Source of the DNA: Phytophthora sp. 'mugwort'
Taxonomy: Eukaryota > Oomycota > Peronosporomycetes > Peronosporales > Peronosporaceae
Length of the DNA: 64,000 nucleotides
Reading direction: 5' to 3'
Assembly (NCBI GenBank): GCA_033558025.1
Contig: JAUCEF010000013.1
Coordinates: 1,357,001 to 1,421,000 of the forward strand
Shown here: one piece after another, positions 42,983 to 53,078 of the stretch
How the letters are laid out: every line of letters starts with the position of its first letter
Numbering within the stretch: the first letter of the stretch is position 1
Program-made: the position numbers and the translations under genes
The notes under the pieces: model-generated
Database searches by the model: none
What the model was told of the DNA's origin: nothing
The model's input: the letters and a program-made list of their open reading frames with translations, nothing else

Positions 42983-44349
42983 ATGCCTCGTGTCTCTCAC
43001 CGCCGGCAGCTCATTGCGGACCTCATCAGCGGCCGCCGCGCCGGCCTCGACGAAGAGGACTACGAAGACTTCCTCTTGCTCGATAGTCTGCTTGACGTGG
43101 AAGGAGAGCTGTCGCTGGACTCACTTTCGACATGGAGGAAGAGCTGTGGATGATTTCACCGATGGATGATCTCGCGGAGGTGTTGATGCTGGTTGATGGC
43201 AACCGATACCTTACACCGCGCCAACTATACGACAAAAGCCGCGACTTCGTGATGAATTACTTCCTGAAATTGCCCGACGAGAGCTTCCGACAGCTTACGC
43301 GCATATCAAAAGCATCGTGTCAGTTTGTGCTGTCCGAGATTGATGGACATACCGTCTTTTATAACAACAGCCCTCACCCGCAAGCTGACGTCACACTGCA
43401 ACTTGCTGTTGCTTTGAATCGCCTCGGAAACTAGGGGAACGGTGCTTCGCTTGGAAGAACGCTCAAGTTGTGGGGGATCGGCAAAGGGACATCTGTTCTG
43501 TACACGGCGCGCGTTTTGGAAGCCCTGAGCGACCTCACATTAATGTACATCATGTGGCCTAACAAACGCAAGCGCACAGCAATGTCCAAACACATGGTAG
43601 CCAAAGGATTCAAGGACTGTGTAGGATTCATCGACGGCACAACAACCCCACTCTCCCAGAAGCCTGCAGTGGACGGCGAATGCTAATTTGACCGCAAAAG
43701 TCGCTACAGCATCAATGGCCAGATCGTGTGTGACGACTATCGGCGCATCATAGCGTTCTATGGTGGGTGGCCGGGTTCTCGCTGCGACAGCACTGTATAC
43801 AAAAAGATGTAGCTCGCAAAAGACGCTAAGAAGCCTCATTTTTCTCCCAAGGAGAGTACTTATATGGCGATTCGGCTTACCCTGCTGATCGTTGCTGCAA
43901 CACCCTGATTCCTGCGTACCGCAAGCACATGAAAGCCTCGGACATCGAAGCGCTCGACACATGTATTGCCCACGTTCGCGTCGTCAACGAGCACACAATT
44001 GGGGTGCTGAAAGGACGGTGGACGTCTTTGAGGGAGCACCGGGTCCAGCTGAACAAGAAGAAGACATGGAGACGATTTTGCGCTGGATCACAGCATGTAT
44101 TGTGTTGCACAACATGCTTCTCAGCCAAAACGACGAGTGGAGAGTGACGATGAAAGCTCCGATAATGATAGTGACGAACCGGAAGAAGAAGAGAGCGAGA
44201 GCGATGATGAAGACGACAGCGACGACGATGAGTTTATGTTCCACCGCCGTTTGAAGGGAAAAAAAGGCTATTCGAAAGGGGAACGAGAGAGGGGGAATTC
44301 TCTGGTACCGCTCAAACTTCATGCATTAGCTGATCGCATGGCGAACTAA
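42983..44349 (+). pseudogene. PIF/Harbinger transposase (DDE), decayed
   Basis: The likely start is ATG 42983 (MPRVSHRRQLIADLISGRRA). Then LTPRQLYDKSRDFVMNYF, and the DDE domain with KDCVGFIDGTTTPLSQKP (first catalytic Asp), an FDRKSRYSINGQIVCDDYRR block and FYGGWPGSRCDSTVYKKM (second Asp), then NEHTIGVLKGRWTSLREHR (third acidic). The tail is strongly acidic (SDDEDDSDDDEFMF). Stops at 43433, 43684 and 43811, and frameshifts near 43140 and 43880, disrupt it. The domain matches the DDE_4-type nuclease of oomycete Harbinger elements. Confidence 0.75.
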
Positions 44350-44935
44350 CAGCAATAAATGACGGTGTTAGCAAGCGCACCTGGATTGTATCCTAACGCT
44401 TGATCTTCCCTGCTCCATGATCACGCCAGCCTCGAGTCCGTGTTAGCTCAAATAGTGATGATTCTGAGCGCAACTACTTATCCTCTATTCCAACATCCCC
44501 GACTTCAATAGGATCAGAGATACCACCACCCGTTTGGGGAGCACTGCTGCTCTCATCCCGACTGTGTTCTTTGCGGACTCGAATTCTAGACACAAGAGAG
44601 GAAGCTGAAAAGCACACAGGACATCGTTAAGAAATGCAGCAAGTTACTGGTGATCAGAGTAGTAGTAGGTTGCGGCACATTTAGCGGCAGTTGTTTTACT
44701 TTCCGTAATTTACCACTGAGAACATTCCTGGAACGTTCTTTCGGACCAGCTGCTCTTTTGATGACGCAACCTCTCGACCACCTGAGAGCGAAAGCAACGT
44801 CTTTTGGATCTTAGGGTAGTTTTATAACCGCTCGACCGCTGAGATCTCACAGCTGTTAATTTCGTAGACGCCCACTCTCGAGTCACAAGCTCAACCAGCT
44901 CACCTCATTCACCATTTAACCAGTTCAAGTCGAGA
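44350..44935. other. No defended gene
   Basis: A non-coding stretch between the Harbinger transposase and the coiled-coil fragment. No terminal inverted repeat was identified by eye. Confidence 0.4.
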
Positions 44936-45438
44936 TGGACGCGCAACAACGAATTGGAGCAGCTCAAGCTGCAGGAGATACAACTTCGAGCGGCGTTGAG
45001 ACAAATGAAGATCGAGGTAGATAATGCGAACATCACGGCCAAAGCGTCAGCAATGGAAGCTAAACAAGTAGCTGAAGAAGCAGCTGAGCAAACGAAGCGG
45101 CGAAGAAGAACATGGAAGCTGCTATTACAGAAGCAGATGCCAAAAATGAAGAAATCGTGCGAGAATGCGCGCACGAAGGCGAAGAAGGCTAAGCAAGAGG
45201 CCATAGACAGAGTCAATCAAGTGGCTAAAGAGTGGTGTTAGAAGGAAAAGGATGCTGAAAGGAAGTTGCTCGCTGATCGAAAGCAAGCTCAATCTGTGAT
45301 GAGAGCGCAGCTCGAGACTGAGATTAAATACAGCAGCGCCAGACTGCGCTATAACGAGATACAAGCAGATATATTGACGGAAACGATAGCTCCGGTTCCA
45401 CATGTTCTGGATGATGCGATGGACACAAGTCTTTAGGA
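44936..45438 (+). pseudogene. Coiled-coil protein, disrupted
   Basis: From ATG 44936 a frameshift within the first ten codons leads into a Lys/Glu/Ala-rich helical frame (LKLQEIQLRAALRQMKIEV and following). It runs to an in-frame TAG at 45239-45241 and then continues open in the same frame (KEKDAERKLLADRKQAQSVM) to a TAG at 45436-45438. The composition predicts a long coiled coil of about 165 residues. I do not recognise a family. It borders the viral element and could be a host gene or a left-end gene of that element. Confidence 0.45.
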
Positions 45439-45447
45439 CTCCTAAAG
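45431..45447. repeat. 17-base near-perfect palindrome at left edge of viral element
   Basis: CTTTAGGACTCCTAAAG reads the same on both strands except its central base. It sits where the GC-richer flank gives way to the AT-rich viral element. It may mark an integration boundary or be coincidental. I found no matching inverted copy near 57440. Confidence 0.5.
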
Positions 45448-45540
45448 TAGGAGTAGGTAAGAAAAGTAATGAATGCGATTTACCTCCCCTTATTTTTTTT
45501 CGATATTCCTATAATTCTATATAAATTTTTTTTTAAGAAC

Positions 45541-45861
45541 TTAAGCCAGAAGTGCATCCACTTCAGCCTTAAGCTTAGGACAGTTAGTCTTAACAAAGTC
45601 ATTCTTGCTAAGCCATTCGAGATAATTCGGATCAATCGATTGGATCTGTTTGATTGTCTTATTTTTATATTTTCCCCACGTCATCATAAATGACCCATCA
45701 TCGTTTCCAAATTTGATGTAGAGGAATTGCGCAATAGGATCATTCTCAAGATCAGTAAATTGCTTTTGATGAGAGAGCCATCGACAGTAGGATGGGTCAG
45801 AGGAATATACCTCTTCAATAGTCTTGGACTTGTACTTGCCGAATGTAAGTGTCGAATTCAT
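45541..45861 (-). CDS. Small two-repeat protein, ExoX-like C-terminal module
   Basis: An intact ORF of about 106 residues from ATG 45861, which sits 3 bases after a TATATAGAT motif. It has two copies of a module: TFGKYKSKTIEEVYSSDPSY followed by CRWLS, and TWGKYKNKTIKQIQSIDPNY followed by LEWLS. The GKYK-T-x5-DPxYxxWL pattern resembles the small C-terminal domain found after exonuclease domains in some exodeoxyribonucleases and in several large DNA virus proteins. There is no catalytic nuclease domain here. It might bind nucleic acid. It is one of the few undamaged genes of the element. Confidence 0.65.
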   Translation of the reverse strand: MNSTLTFGKYKSKTIEEVYSSDPSYCRWLSHQKQFTDLENDPIAQFLYIKFGNDDGSFMMTWGKYKNKTIKQIQSIDPNYLEWLSKNDFVKTNCPKLKAEVDALLA

Positions 45862-45927
45862 GGTATCTATATACCTACCCAGATACATATTAAAAAAATA
45901 ATTAATTATAGTAAATCAATTTGCTGC

Positions 45928-47552
45928 TTAAGCAGTGGTGAAATCAAGAACCTCACCTGTCAGACGATCATAACTCAGCTCCTGCTCACTAATGACAAGG
46001 ACCAACATATTGACACCCTGGCAGTCAGCATTAGTTCCCTGAATCTGGATAGCCTGGGGAACGTCCTTTTCGGTCAGTCTCGATACATCAGCAATTAGAA
46101 CACGGTTAGTTAGTGAACGATGGAAGTCGTAATCGTGAGAGATATCAAAGCACTGAGTCAAATCAATGCGAACATTGAAGTTGCGAATAGACGACCCTGG
46201 CTGAAGGGTCCAAGGGGCAGAGTCGAACGGGCTCTGGAACTCCTGAACAGCGGCAGAAGCAAAGCTTCCTGTCTGTTCAGCGAAAGGAAGTAGTACTACG
46301 TACTTAGCATTCTTAACTGAAGCAGATAGCTGAAGTTCAAAAGCAGCGTTGAGTTGCGTCGATTGCTTACCCGTACCAGAGCGTTGGTAGAACCACTGAG
46401 CGTAGCAATCATTGAAAGGAACCTTTTTGACAGGCTTCGAGATAATAGCCTGAGGATTCTCAAGATGAACAAACGGAACGTATAGACGAACGGTGGTGAA
46501 AGGCATGTATGTTCCATTAATCGTGGCTCAAGTGAATTAACAACCGCTCCCAAAGCAATGCTAAATCGAGCCGATGCAGCGAGCACACCAGCCATGGGAT
46601 TACCGGTAGAAGAAGCCGCAACACAGGGCATACATTACCGGATGCAAGCGTGGTACTTGTCAGAGACATACCCTTACCAGAATCAACAGCAACAACAGAC
46701 GAGCCTTGATTGACACGGAAACGAAGCTGAATCTGAGGGTTAGTCATTAGATCAAGCTCCTTGAAAATCGGTGAAGATCAACAAGCTTGATTTTGAGCAT
46801 GTAGTTCCACGTTCCCATGATTGCATTAGCAGTTGCAGCGCCGGCAACAAAAGTACCACGAGCCGTTTGGTTAGCAATGGTAGTAGAGGCAGCAGTTCCT
46901 CCAATAGAAGGCCAGGTGGAGGTAAAGTCCGCACCAGCCGTAGGAGGGTTAGACAAAAGACGTTTAACAAGACCATCATTAGCATCGTAGCACCACCTGG
47001 GGGATTAGAAGTACCAAACGATGAAGAGAAAGCTGCAGTGTTCGAGTATCCGTCTCCATTCAACGAATTTGTTCCCGAGCTGTACGAAACAGACTGAGCA
47101 GCACCGGGGTATAGGAAAGACTCCACACCATGCTTCTCAACATATTGAGGACTGTCTCCAGTCTGAGCTCGAATGTTGTTCCATAAGAGCTTGTAGTCAG
47201 TCATTAAAACAATAGTCTTACCGTTAAGCTCAAGAGACATCGAGTCGATTACGTTCCAGTTGCCACACTTCAGTGTAGCACAAAAGCGGTTAGCAGCGGC
47301 GGTTTGAGCAGTAGATCCATTCTTCATCGAGACTTTGTAAGGTAGGATGATGTAAGTGTCGCGGAGCGAGGCAAAACCCTCGCTTCCATTCAGCTGAGCC
47401 GTAGCATCAATCGTAATAACACCATTTTGGTACGAGCCCTGGTTAAGGTCGATAACGAAAGGTACTCGCTTACCTGTCGATACCTTGATCTTAGGGTCGC
47501 TCTTTAAAGAGCTCTGGTACAAATACTGGTCGGAAAGTTGTGTTTCACTCAT
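45928..47552 (-). pseudogene. Major capsid protein, polinton/PLV type, frameshifted
   Basis: From ATG 47552 about 200 codons are open (LSDQYLYQSSLKSDPKIKVS; SMSLELNGKTIVLMTDYKLL). The reading then passes through frames at 46747-46960 (GADFTSTWPSIGGTAAST), 46640-46747 (TNPQIQLRFRVNQGSSVVAV) and 46500-46631 before the C-terminal 192 codons (FTTVRLYVPFVHLENPQAII; LTQCFDISHDYDFHRSLTNR). At least four frameshifts occur. Total length of about 540 codons suits a double-jelly-roll capsid protein, and the TVRLYVPFV block is typical of polinton-like viruses. It would build the icosahedral shell. It diverges from the protease across a short shared promoter region. Confidence 0.75.
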
Positions 47553-47558
47553 AGTGGA

Positions 47559-47566
47559 ATCTATAT
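47559..47566. promoter_or_regulatory. ATCTATAT motif between capsid and protease genes
   Basis: On the minus strand this reads ATATAGAT, 6 bases before the capsid ATG. On the plus strand TCTATAT lies about 33 bases before the protease ATG. The same motif precedes the ATPase/fibre pair (50382-50390), the ExoX-like gene (45865-45873) and, in a shorter form, the CxxC gene (55925-55930). Confidence 0.5.
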
Positions 47567-47598
47567 GGTCTTTAATATAGTTTTAGAAATTAATTATT

Positions 47599-47982
47599 AT
47601 GGCGAGTCTTATCAAGCCAATCACCAGTGATCATGACCTCATCGAGCTCACTGAGAAAATGAATGTGAGACTTGACAACATATTTGAATCAAGTGAGATA
47701 ACTTCTCCTCTCCCAAAGAAAGCTTCTTTCCTCATTCTTCTACGACAACCTAATACGGATGTAGGTCATTGGACCGCAGTCTGTAATGGTGAGTATTTTT
47801 ATTCAATGGGGGAAGCAGCTCCAACAAAGTATGGAATCGGAAGGTAGAATCCAAAGCAATACCAAGGAACATATGGAGATTATCGCGGTCCATTCTGTAT
47901 CCTATGGCTCTATTCGAAACAATACCATAAGCCGAATGTTTTCAAAAATATGAAAGATTTGAATTTGACTATTCTTTCATAA
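47599..47982 (+). pseudogene. Adenain-like maturation protease with premature stop
   Basis: A 127-codon reading frame interrupted by TAG at codon 83 (47845-47847). Before it lies the His region (PNTDVGHWTAV, His 57); after it, in the same frame, the Gln and Cys region (NPKQYQGTYGDYRGPFCILW, Cys near 100). The arrangement His, then Gln and Cys, matches adenovirus/polinton cysteine proteases, which cleave capsid precursors during maturation. The length is short for the family but complete. As read, the product lacks the nucleophile. Confidence 0.7.
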
Positions 47983-48007
47983 TTATGTTTCAAGCTATAT
48001 AGCAATA

Positions 48008-48746
48008 ATGTATCGCGAATTAACTATTTGCAGCGACGTACCTGCTCGAAAGCTAACCAAGGCTTTCAAGACCGCTAAGCTCTCACTAACAGAACTCAAG
48101 GGTAGTTAGTGGCTCTGTAATTCACCTTCATCCAACTTCTTATGAAAAAGCTATTAAGGCTCGTAAGGTTGGACGAGGTGCCGAGTGGATATCACCACAC
48201 GAAGTCAAGAAAGGATACGAGAGGGCCCAAGGCGGATCTGTATGGAGTAAAATTTGGGGAGGCATCAAACCAGCATTCAAGTTCGCTAAGGACTCAGGCG
48301 TTCTTAGTAAAGCAGCTGATGCAGCAGTACCAGCATTGGCAAGTGCGTTGGGAGCCCCTCAAGTAGCTATTCCGGCCAGAGCAGCCATTAAGTCTATGAC
48401 CGGTATCGGTCTGTATGATAGCGATAGCGATAGTGAAATGGGTAAAGGACCTACCGGCGGGCGCGTATCGATAGCAGATGTTAAGAAAGCAGCGAAATCC
48501 GCTCTTGGCTACGCAAAGAGAGAAGAAGTACTCACGGATGGAGTAGATGCAGCTGAGAGATACCTCTTAAGCAAAGCAACGAAGCCGGAACACGAAACAC
48601 TTATCAAATCGGTACGTGGTGAAGTGCGTCGTCGCTACGGTGTCGGTGTCGCTAAGAGTAAGCGACCTGCTAAGGGATCGCAAGAAGCAAAGAATCGTAT
48701 GGCAGCTGTTCGCGCTAAGCGCCGAGGAGGCAGCTTTAGATTGTGA
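48008..48746 (+). pseudogene. Basic virion core-like protein, one frameshift
   Basis: From ATG 48008 the reading runs about 33 codons to a stop near 48108. After a frame change it continues unbroken to 48746: HPTSYEKAIKARKVGRGAEW, SKIWGGIKPAFKFAKDSGVL, a central SDSDSEMG patch, and a very basic end (SKRPAKGSQEAKNRMAAVRA, ending RRGGSFRL). The basic tail suggests a DNA-condensing or minor capsid protein like adenovirus core proteins. Its place next to protease and penton supports that. Assignment is by composition and context. Confidence 0.5.
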
Positions 48747-48778
48747 GAAGCAAAAAGAAATTCATTACCTCTGAGTGC

Positions 48779-49645
48779 TTATGTTTTTGGCCTTAGAAGT
48801 AGCATGATCGATACTGAAGTATCGCGGAATTTGACCTTCTGATCGTTCTGATTGTAAATGGAAATAGTGATTGAAGAACGAGAACCATTGTGGCAATTCA
48901 TCCACGCCTACTGACTCGGCTTGTATGAAATCAGCTGACCAACTTGGGCATCACCTCGATCAAATGCACTCAAAATATCACCAGATGCTACGTATCCATT
49001 CTTAATGATATCACATCGTACAACGTAGCTCAAACTCGGGTGAATCTGAGGGATAGTGTTCGAAAGCTGAGCAGATGATACTGTAGCGGATGCGGAAGGA
49101 TACGTACCAACAGTCAAGCCTACCACCTTACCAAAGGCAGCATTATCGATGATGATGCGAGGAACGCGAGTTGTAGTAGGTAGTCCAGTTCCACCAGTAC
49201 TGTATAGACCAGTAGCAGGTCGAGTATAGCCAGTAGAAAGAGACGTTGGAGTAGCACTGAAATCAAACTGAGCAGCATAATACACGCTGTTTTCACTCAA
49301 TTGGAGATAAAATACATTATTTCCAGATGCATCAATGAGACAAGCACCAGCATTTACGAGAGCCGTTTGAATGCTTCGGTTGATCTCAGCATACGAGTAT
49401 AAACCATCAAGCAAGGTGATAGGTAGCGTAGAAGTAGTAGCAGTTGTTGGTACTTCGATTCTGAAAGTATTATTCCAGAACTGAGTCGAATCGATGTTGT
49501 ATTCGGAGTTGTACATGGAAATAGACTGAACTGCACAGACAACATCCTTAAAATCAGCAGCTGAACCAGGGAAGCTGTACTTCCATGTACTGTTGTATCC
49601 ATCTTGGACGAGATTGGTTGAATCAAGCTTAAGAAACGAAGCCAT
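48779..49645 (-). pseudogene. Penton-like minor capsid protein with premature stop
   Basis: From ATG 49645, 245 codons are open (ASFLKLDSTNLVQDGYNSTW; GLYSYAEINRSIQTALVNAG). A TAG follows at 48908-48910, then 42 more codons in the same frame (AWMNCHNGSRSSITISIYNQ; KVKFRDTSVSIMLLLR). The full frame of 288 codons and the beta-rich sequence suit the single-jelly-roll penton protein of polinton-like viruses. The C-terminal strand beyond the TAG looks like a needed core strand. Identification as penton rests on general likeness and context. Confidence 0.6.
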
Positions 49646-49684
49646 ATTGATAGTGTATATTGATTAAATCACAATATTTTCAAA

Positions 49685-50369
49685 TTAATCGTAATCGATT
49701 GTAATTCGACGATCAAAGTTGTATCGAAGCTGTCCTTTAACCGAATCGACAAACAGCATCTGACCTTTTCGCTCCGTAGCTTTATTGTAGTAATAGACGT
49801 TGCTACGTTCATCAACTCCTCGAATATTGAAGTCTTTGACAACCATTACCAAATCACGCTGGCATTAACCTTTAGGATAGCTACATATTCAGCATGCAAA
49901 CGAATCATCATGTCAGTTGCAAAGTAGCTGTGGCTAAGGAAAATGGTACTTAACTTGAAATGACGACCACGGGTAAAGTAATGTGAGAACAGATTCTTCT
50001 GAAGTAGCTTATCGTTGTTGTCATCGTCTATGATCACGAGCTCAGGTTTATTAGAGCTCATTGGTGTATGACGCACCTGATTAACACTCGGAGGGGTGTA
50101 CGGGTCAGTAAATGTGATGAACCCGTCCAACTTATCGCGAAGGTACTCATACAGTTCCTGATGAGGATTACGTGCAATAATTGTTAGATGAGCAAATACG
50201 TGAGGAGAGTGTTTTAGAATGAACATACAGAGATTATTCATACCACTGAACGAAGGACGAGTACAATCATTCTAAACAGTGATTTAATGTCTAAATCAGG
50301 AATGTCTTTCGTCGAAGCCGATTTGAACTTCTTTGGTAAAGATGCTCCAAAATCTGGTATAGCGCTCAT
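49685..50369 (-). pseudogene. FtsK/HerA-type genome packaging ATPase, decayed
   Basis: From ATG 50369 a short head (GASLPKKFKSASTKDIPDLD) leads, after a frameshift near 50275, to the 131-codon frame at 49846-50241. The Walker A region reads RPSFSGMNNL where a GxxxxGKT/S form is expected, so the nucleotide-binding Lys is lost. Walker B is clear (KPELVIIDDDNND). A further frameshift leads to the C-terminal part ending at 49685. The family packages viral DNA into the capsid. This copy would not hydrolyse ATP as written. It diverges from the fibre gene, sharing the 33-base gap that carries the TATATAGAT motif. Confidence 0.65.
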
Positions 50370-50381
50370 GATTATCGTTTG

Positions 50382-50390
50382 ATCTATATA
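50382..50390. promoter_or_regulatory. ATCTATATA motif in ATPase-fibre divergent gap
   Basis: ATCTATATA lies between two divergent start codons: 12 bases before the ATPase ATG (minus strand, read TATATAGAT) and about 12 bases before the fibre ATG at 50403. With the next bases it is nearly palindromic, so it could serve both genes. Confidence 0.5.
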
Positions 50391-50402
50391 TGATCATACA
50401 AA

Positions 50403-52389
50403 ATGAGTTCTAGTTTTTCATATCCCCAAGCAATCTTCCAATCGCCAATTTACAATCCGGCATTCTACTTAACATCAGATTCGAGCGGCTATCTGACGTA
50501 TGAATATACTCAAACACTATACCTCGGAAAGAATGACTATCGACTGTCTTATATATCCGGTATCACAATCGGTACTGCAACACAAGGTGTAGCTCTTGTC
50601 CCAGGCGCTAATAGTGATATCAGCGGAGTTGGTGCGTTGAGCTGTAAGAGCCTAACTGTGGGTGGTTCCGCTATAGTAGCACCGCCATTATACGTAGTTG
50701 GTATTACGCCCGGGTCAGCGCTACCAAGCAAGCACTCGTTCTTGATGGTAGCAAACAGATCGCAGGGAACAACAAGATTTCACTACTTGGTACTTCTACA
50801 ACCGCAGGAGCTTTTGAAACACTCTTTAGCATTAGTAATGCTGATGCTAGTCCAGCTACCGCAGAGATACAACTAAAAACTGGAGCAGCAGCATCGAGCG
50901 GATGTTTTATTAGATCTACCTCAGTCAGCATCAACGTAAACAGTTCTCATGGTTGGAGGTGCTCGTGTGATCACATGCGAGGACACAGGCAATGTATCAA
51001 TTGGAGGGACAACGACACATACAAGCTCAACGTGAATGGAACCGTCAATTGCACTAATCTTTACCGATCAGGTGTTATTGCTGATTTGACGATCATCGCT
51101 GGCATCACTACCACTGGTACTGGTCAAGCATCAAAGGTACTAACGCTTGATGCATCTCGGAATGCAACCAATATCGCCTCGATTGCATGTGATACAATAG
51201 TTGCTGACACGACTACGAATATTCTCAATATCAATCCAACCACTCTTCAGATCAAAAGAACCACATTGACCGCGACTGCTACTCAGTTGAATGTTCTCAA
51301 TGGTTTCACGGGTACTACTGCTAACCTCAATGTGGTTAGCGTCACGTCTGCTACATCAGCTGATCTGACAAAGCTCAACTCAATCTCTGCTACAGCTACT
51401 GAGTTAAACTACCTTGGCTTAACTACAGGACCTGGTACTGCTGAAATAAATAAAGCATTAGTTCTTAACAGCTTTGGGGGTATTTCAGGCATTAATACCT
51501 TATCAACGACAGGGTATATTACAGCTGGAGGTAGTATCAATGGTTTCTTGTCTTATGGAAATCAATCAGCCATTACAAGTGTTGGTTCGCTGACGGAGCT
51601 TGGTATCAACTCAACCCCTGCAAATGAGTATTTTTCGATCATCGGCTCTGGTCTTGACTTTCTCGATGGTAGCTATACCAGAATGTTATCATTTACTGGA
51701 TCAAACATAACCCCGGTGAAATTTCAGATCAAAGTCCATAATGGTACAAATGCTACATTTGCAAACGCAACCTGGATAGGTAATTACACAAATAACGATA
51801 TGAGATTCGGAACGAATAATTCAACAACGATGATATTAACAACGATAAACCGTCTCGGGTAGGTACAGCATCACCATCAGCTCCTTTGCATATTTCAGGG
51901 AGCAACAATTTTGTATTCGGAGCAGGGGGAACGACGGTGTATCAGTTGAGAACAGATAGCGGAGTTACAGAATCCGCTCTTGGTCCAATCACATATAGTA
52001 TAGCTGCCATATTCGGAGGATACATATCATGCACTGCAATGGCGATGACCTCCGATCGGAAGCTCAAACGAAACATCCAAAAATGTCCTCTCGATCGAGT
52101 AAAACGCCTCTACGACCAATGCGAGGTCAAGCTATACGATTGGATCGAATCGGAGAATCGTGATGGTCAAGAAGTTGGTCTGATCGCTCAGGATCTCATC
52201 TCAGCGCATCTTACTGATTTAACAAGAGTCTTTTATCGGGATGATATCGAAGAGGGGGATGACCCAGTACTTGGACCAGCAAAAACGCAACTCAATGTCG
52301 ACTATAGTCGTCTCACCTCGTATAATACGCTCATGATCCAGCATTTACTGGCAAAAATCGATGAACTGGAAAAAGAATGTCAGAGCTGA
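50403..52389 (+). pseudogene. Fibre protein with C-terminal S74-type chaperone domain, frameshifted
   Basis: About 660 codons in pieces (50403-50715, 50715-50945, 50945-51025, 51020-51862, 51860-52389) with frame changes near 50730, 50950, 51030 and 51860. The shaft has repeats typical of trimeric fibres (LTATATQLNVLNGFTGTTAN; ISATATELNYLGL) and ALVLDGSKQIAG. Near the C-terminus ASPSAPLHISGSNNF is followed by the S74 intramolecular chaperone domain: MTSDRKLKRNIQKCP with the Ser-Asp cleavage site form, VGLIAQDL, and VDYSRLTSYNTLMIQHLLAK. In phages this domain folds the trimer and cuts itself off. It would provide host attachment. Confidence 0.7.
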
Positions 52390-52399
52390 TATAAATAAA

Positions 52400-52746
52400 A
52401 TGGTTATCAGAAGAATTTACCATAGTTCTTACTGGCTGACCAGTGGCTGTCAGATGTTCAAAGAGTTGTAGAGTTCATCGAAACATTCGAAATCATGTAA
52501 GCATTTTCTTCTTTGGTGATTTATAGCCATGGACTGCAAGCAAGCAAAAAGCTAAGATCAAATCTCTCAACTGAGCCTTATCGAGTCGTAAGCTCAACCA
52601 TGCTTAACGCTGATCAGATCGTCGTTCTGGGTGATAGCGTGTTTCTCCCCACACAGAACGAGCAAGGCGACTCTGCGATCGTTGAGATCAGCGTCAGCGA
52701 TAAAAAAAATGCAGGTGTACCGGGGATACAAGAATACACTCGTTAG
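52400..52746 (+). pseudogene. Small unknown protein of the viral element
   Basis: Downstream of the fibre gene, open pieces read QWLSDVQRVVEFIETFEI, then after a stop a 77-codon frame with STMLNADQIVVLGDSVFLPT and QGDSAIVEISVSDKKNAG, ending 52746. It looks coding but I recognise no family. It overlaps the 3' part of the convergent minus-strand gene at 52594-53020, so one of the two may be non-coding there. Confidence 0.35.
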
Positions 52747-53020
52747 AGATGGCATAAGCTTATAGAGCAACGTCTTCACAGCCTTAGGTTTTTTCTTCGG
52801 TTGATACACCGAACTCTTCCACCTTCAGTCTGAGTTGAGGCATCATTTTTTTTATTGACTTGTCAAGATCCGAAGCCCACACAGTGGCTTGAGTTTGTTG
52901 GGGGCGATCCCGAATGATTAGATTCTTCATGATTGCTTTCATTTCAGCAACGTTGAGATCGGCGTTATCACCATAACTACCGCCAGAACTTGAAATAATG
53001 CGAGGGTTGAAGAAAACCAT
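52594..53020 (-). pseudogene. Small unknown protein of the viral element
   Basis: From ATG 53020 the frame reads FFNPRIISSSGGSYGDNADL, ATVWASDLDKSIKKMMPQLR, and stops at 52784. The reading continues in another frame with PKKKPKAVKTLLYKLM, a basic stretch. It is 78 codons as it stands. A GATCTAATATAACC stretch upstream of the ATG resembles the element's start motif weakly. Function unknown. Confidence 0.4.
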
Positions 53021-53078
53021 GGTTATATTAGATCAAAGAGAATTATAGCAAAAGCGATGGTAGAAATTAATGCCATAG

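Noticed and set aside
46771..47097. A plus-strand ORF opposite the capsid gene
   Set aside because: It is fully antisense to the capsid coding frames and has no motif or start signal.
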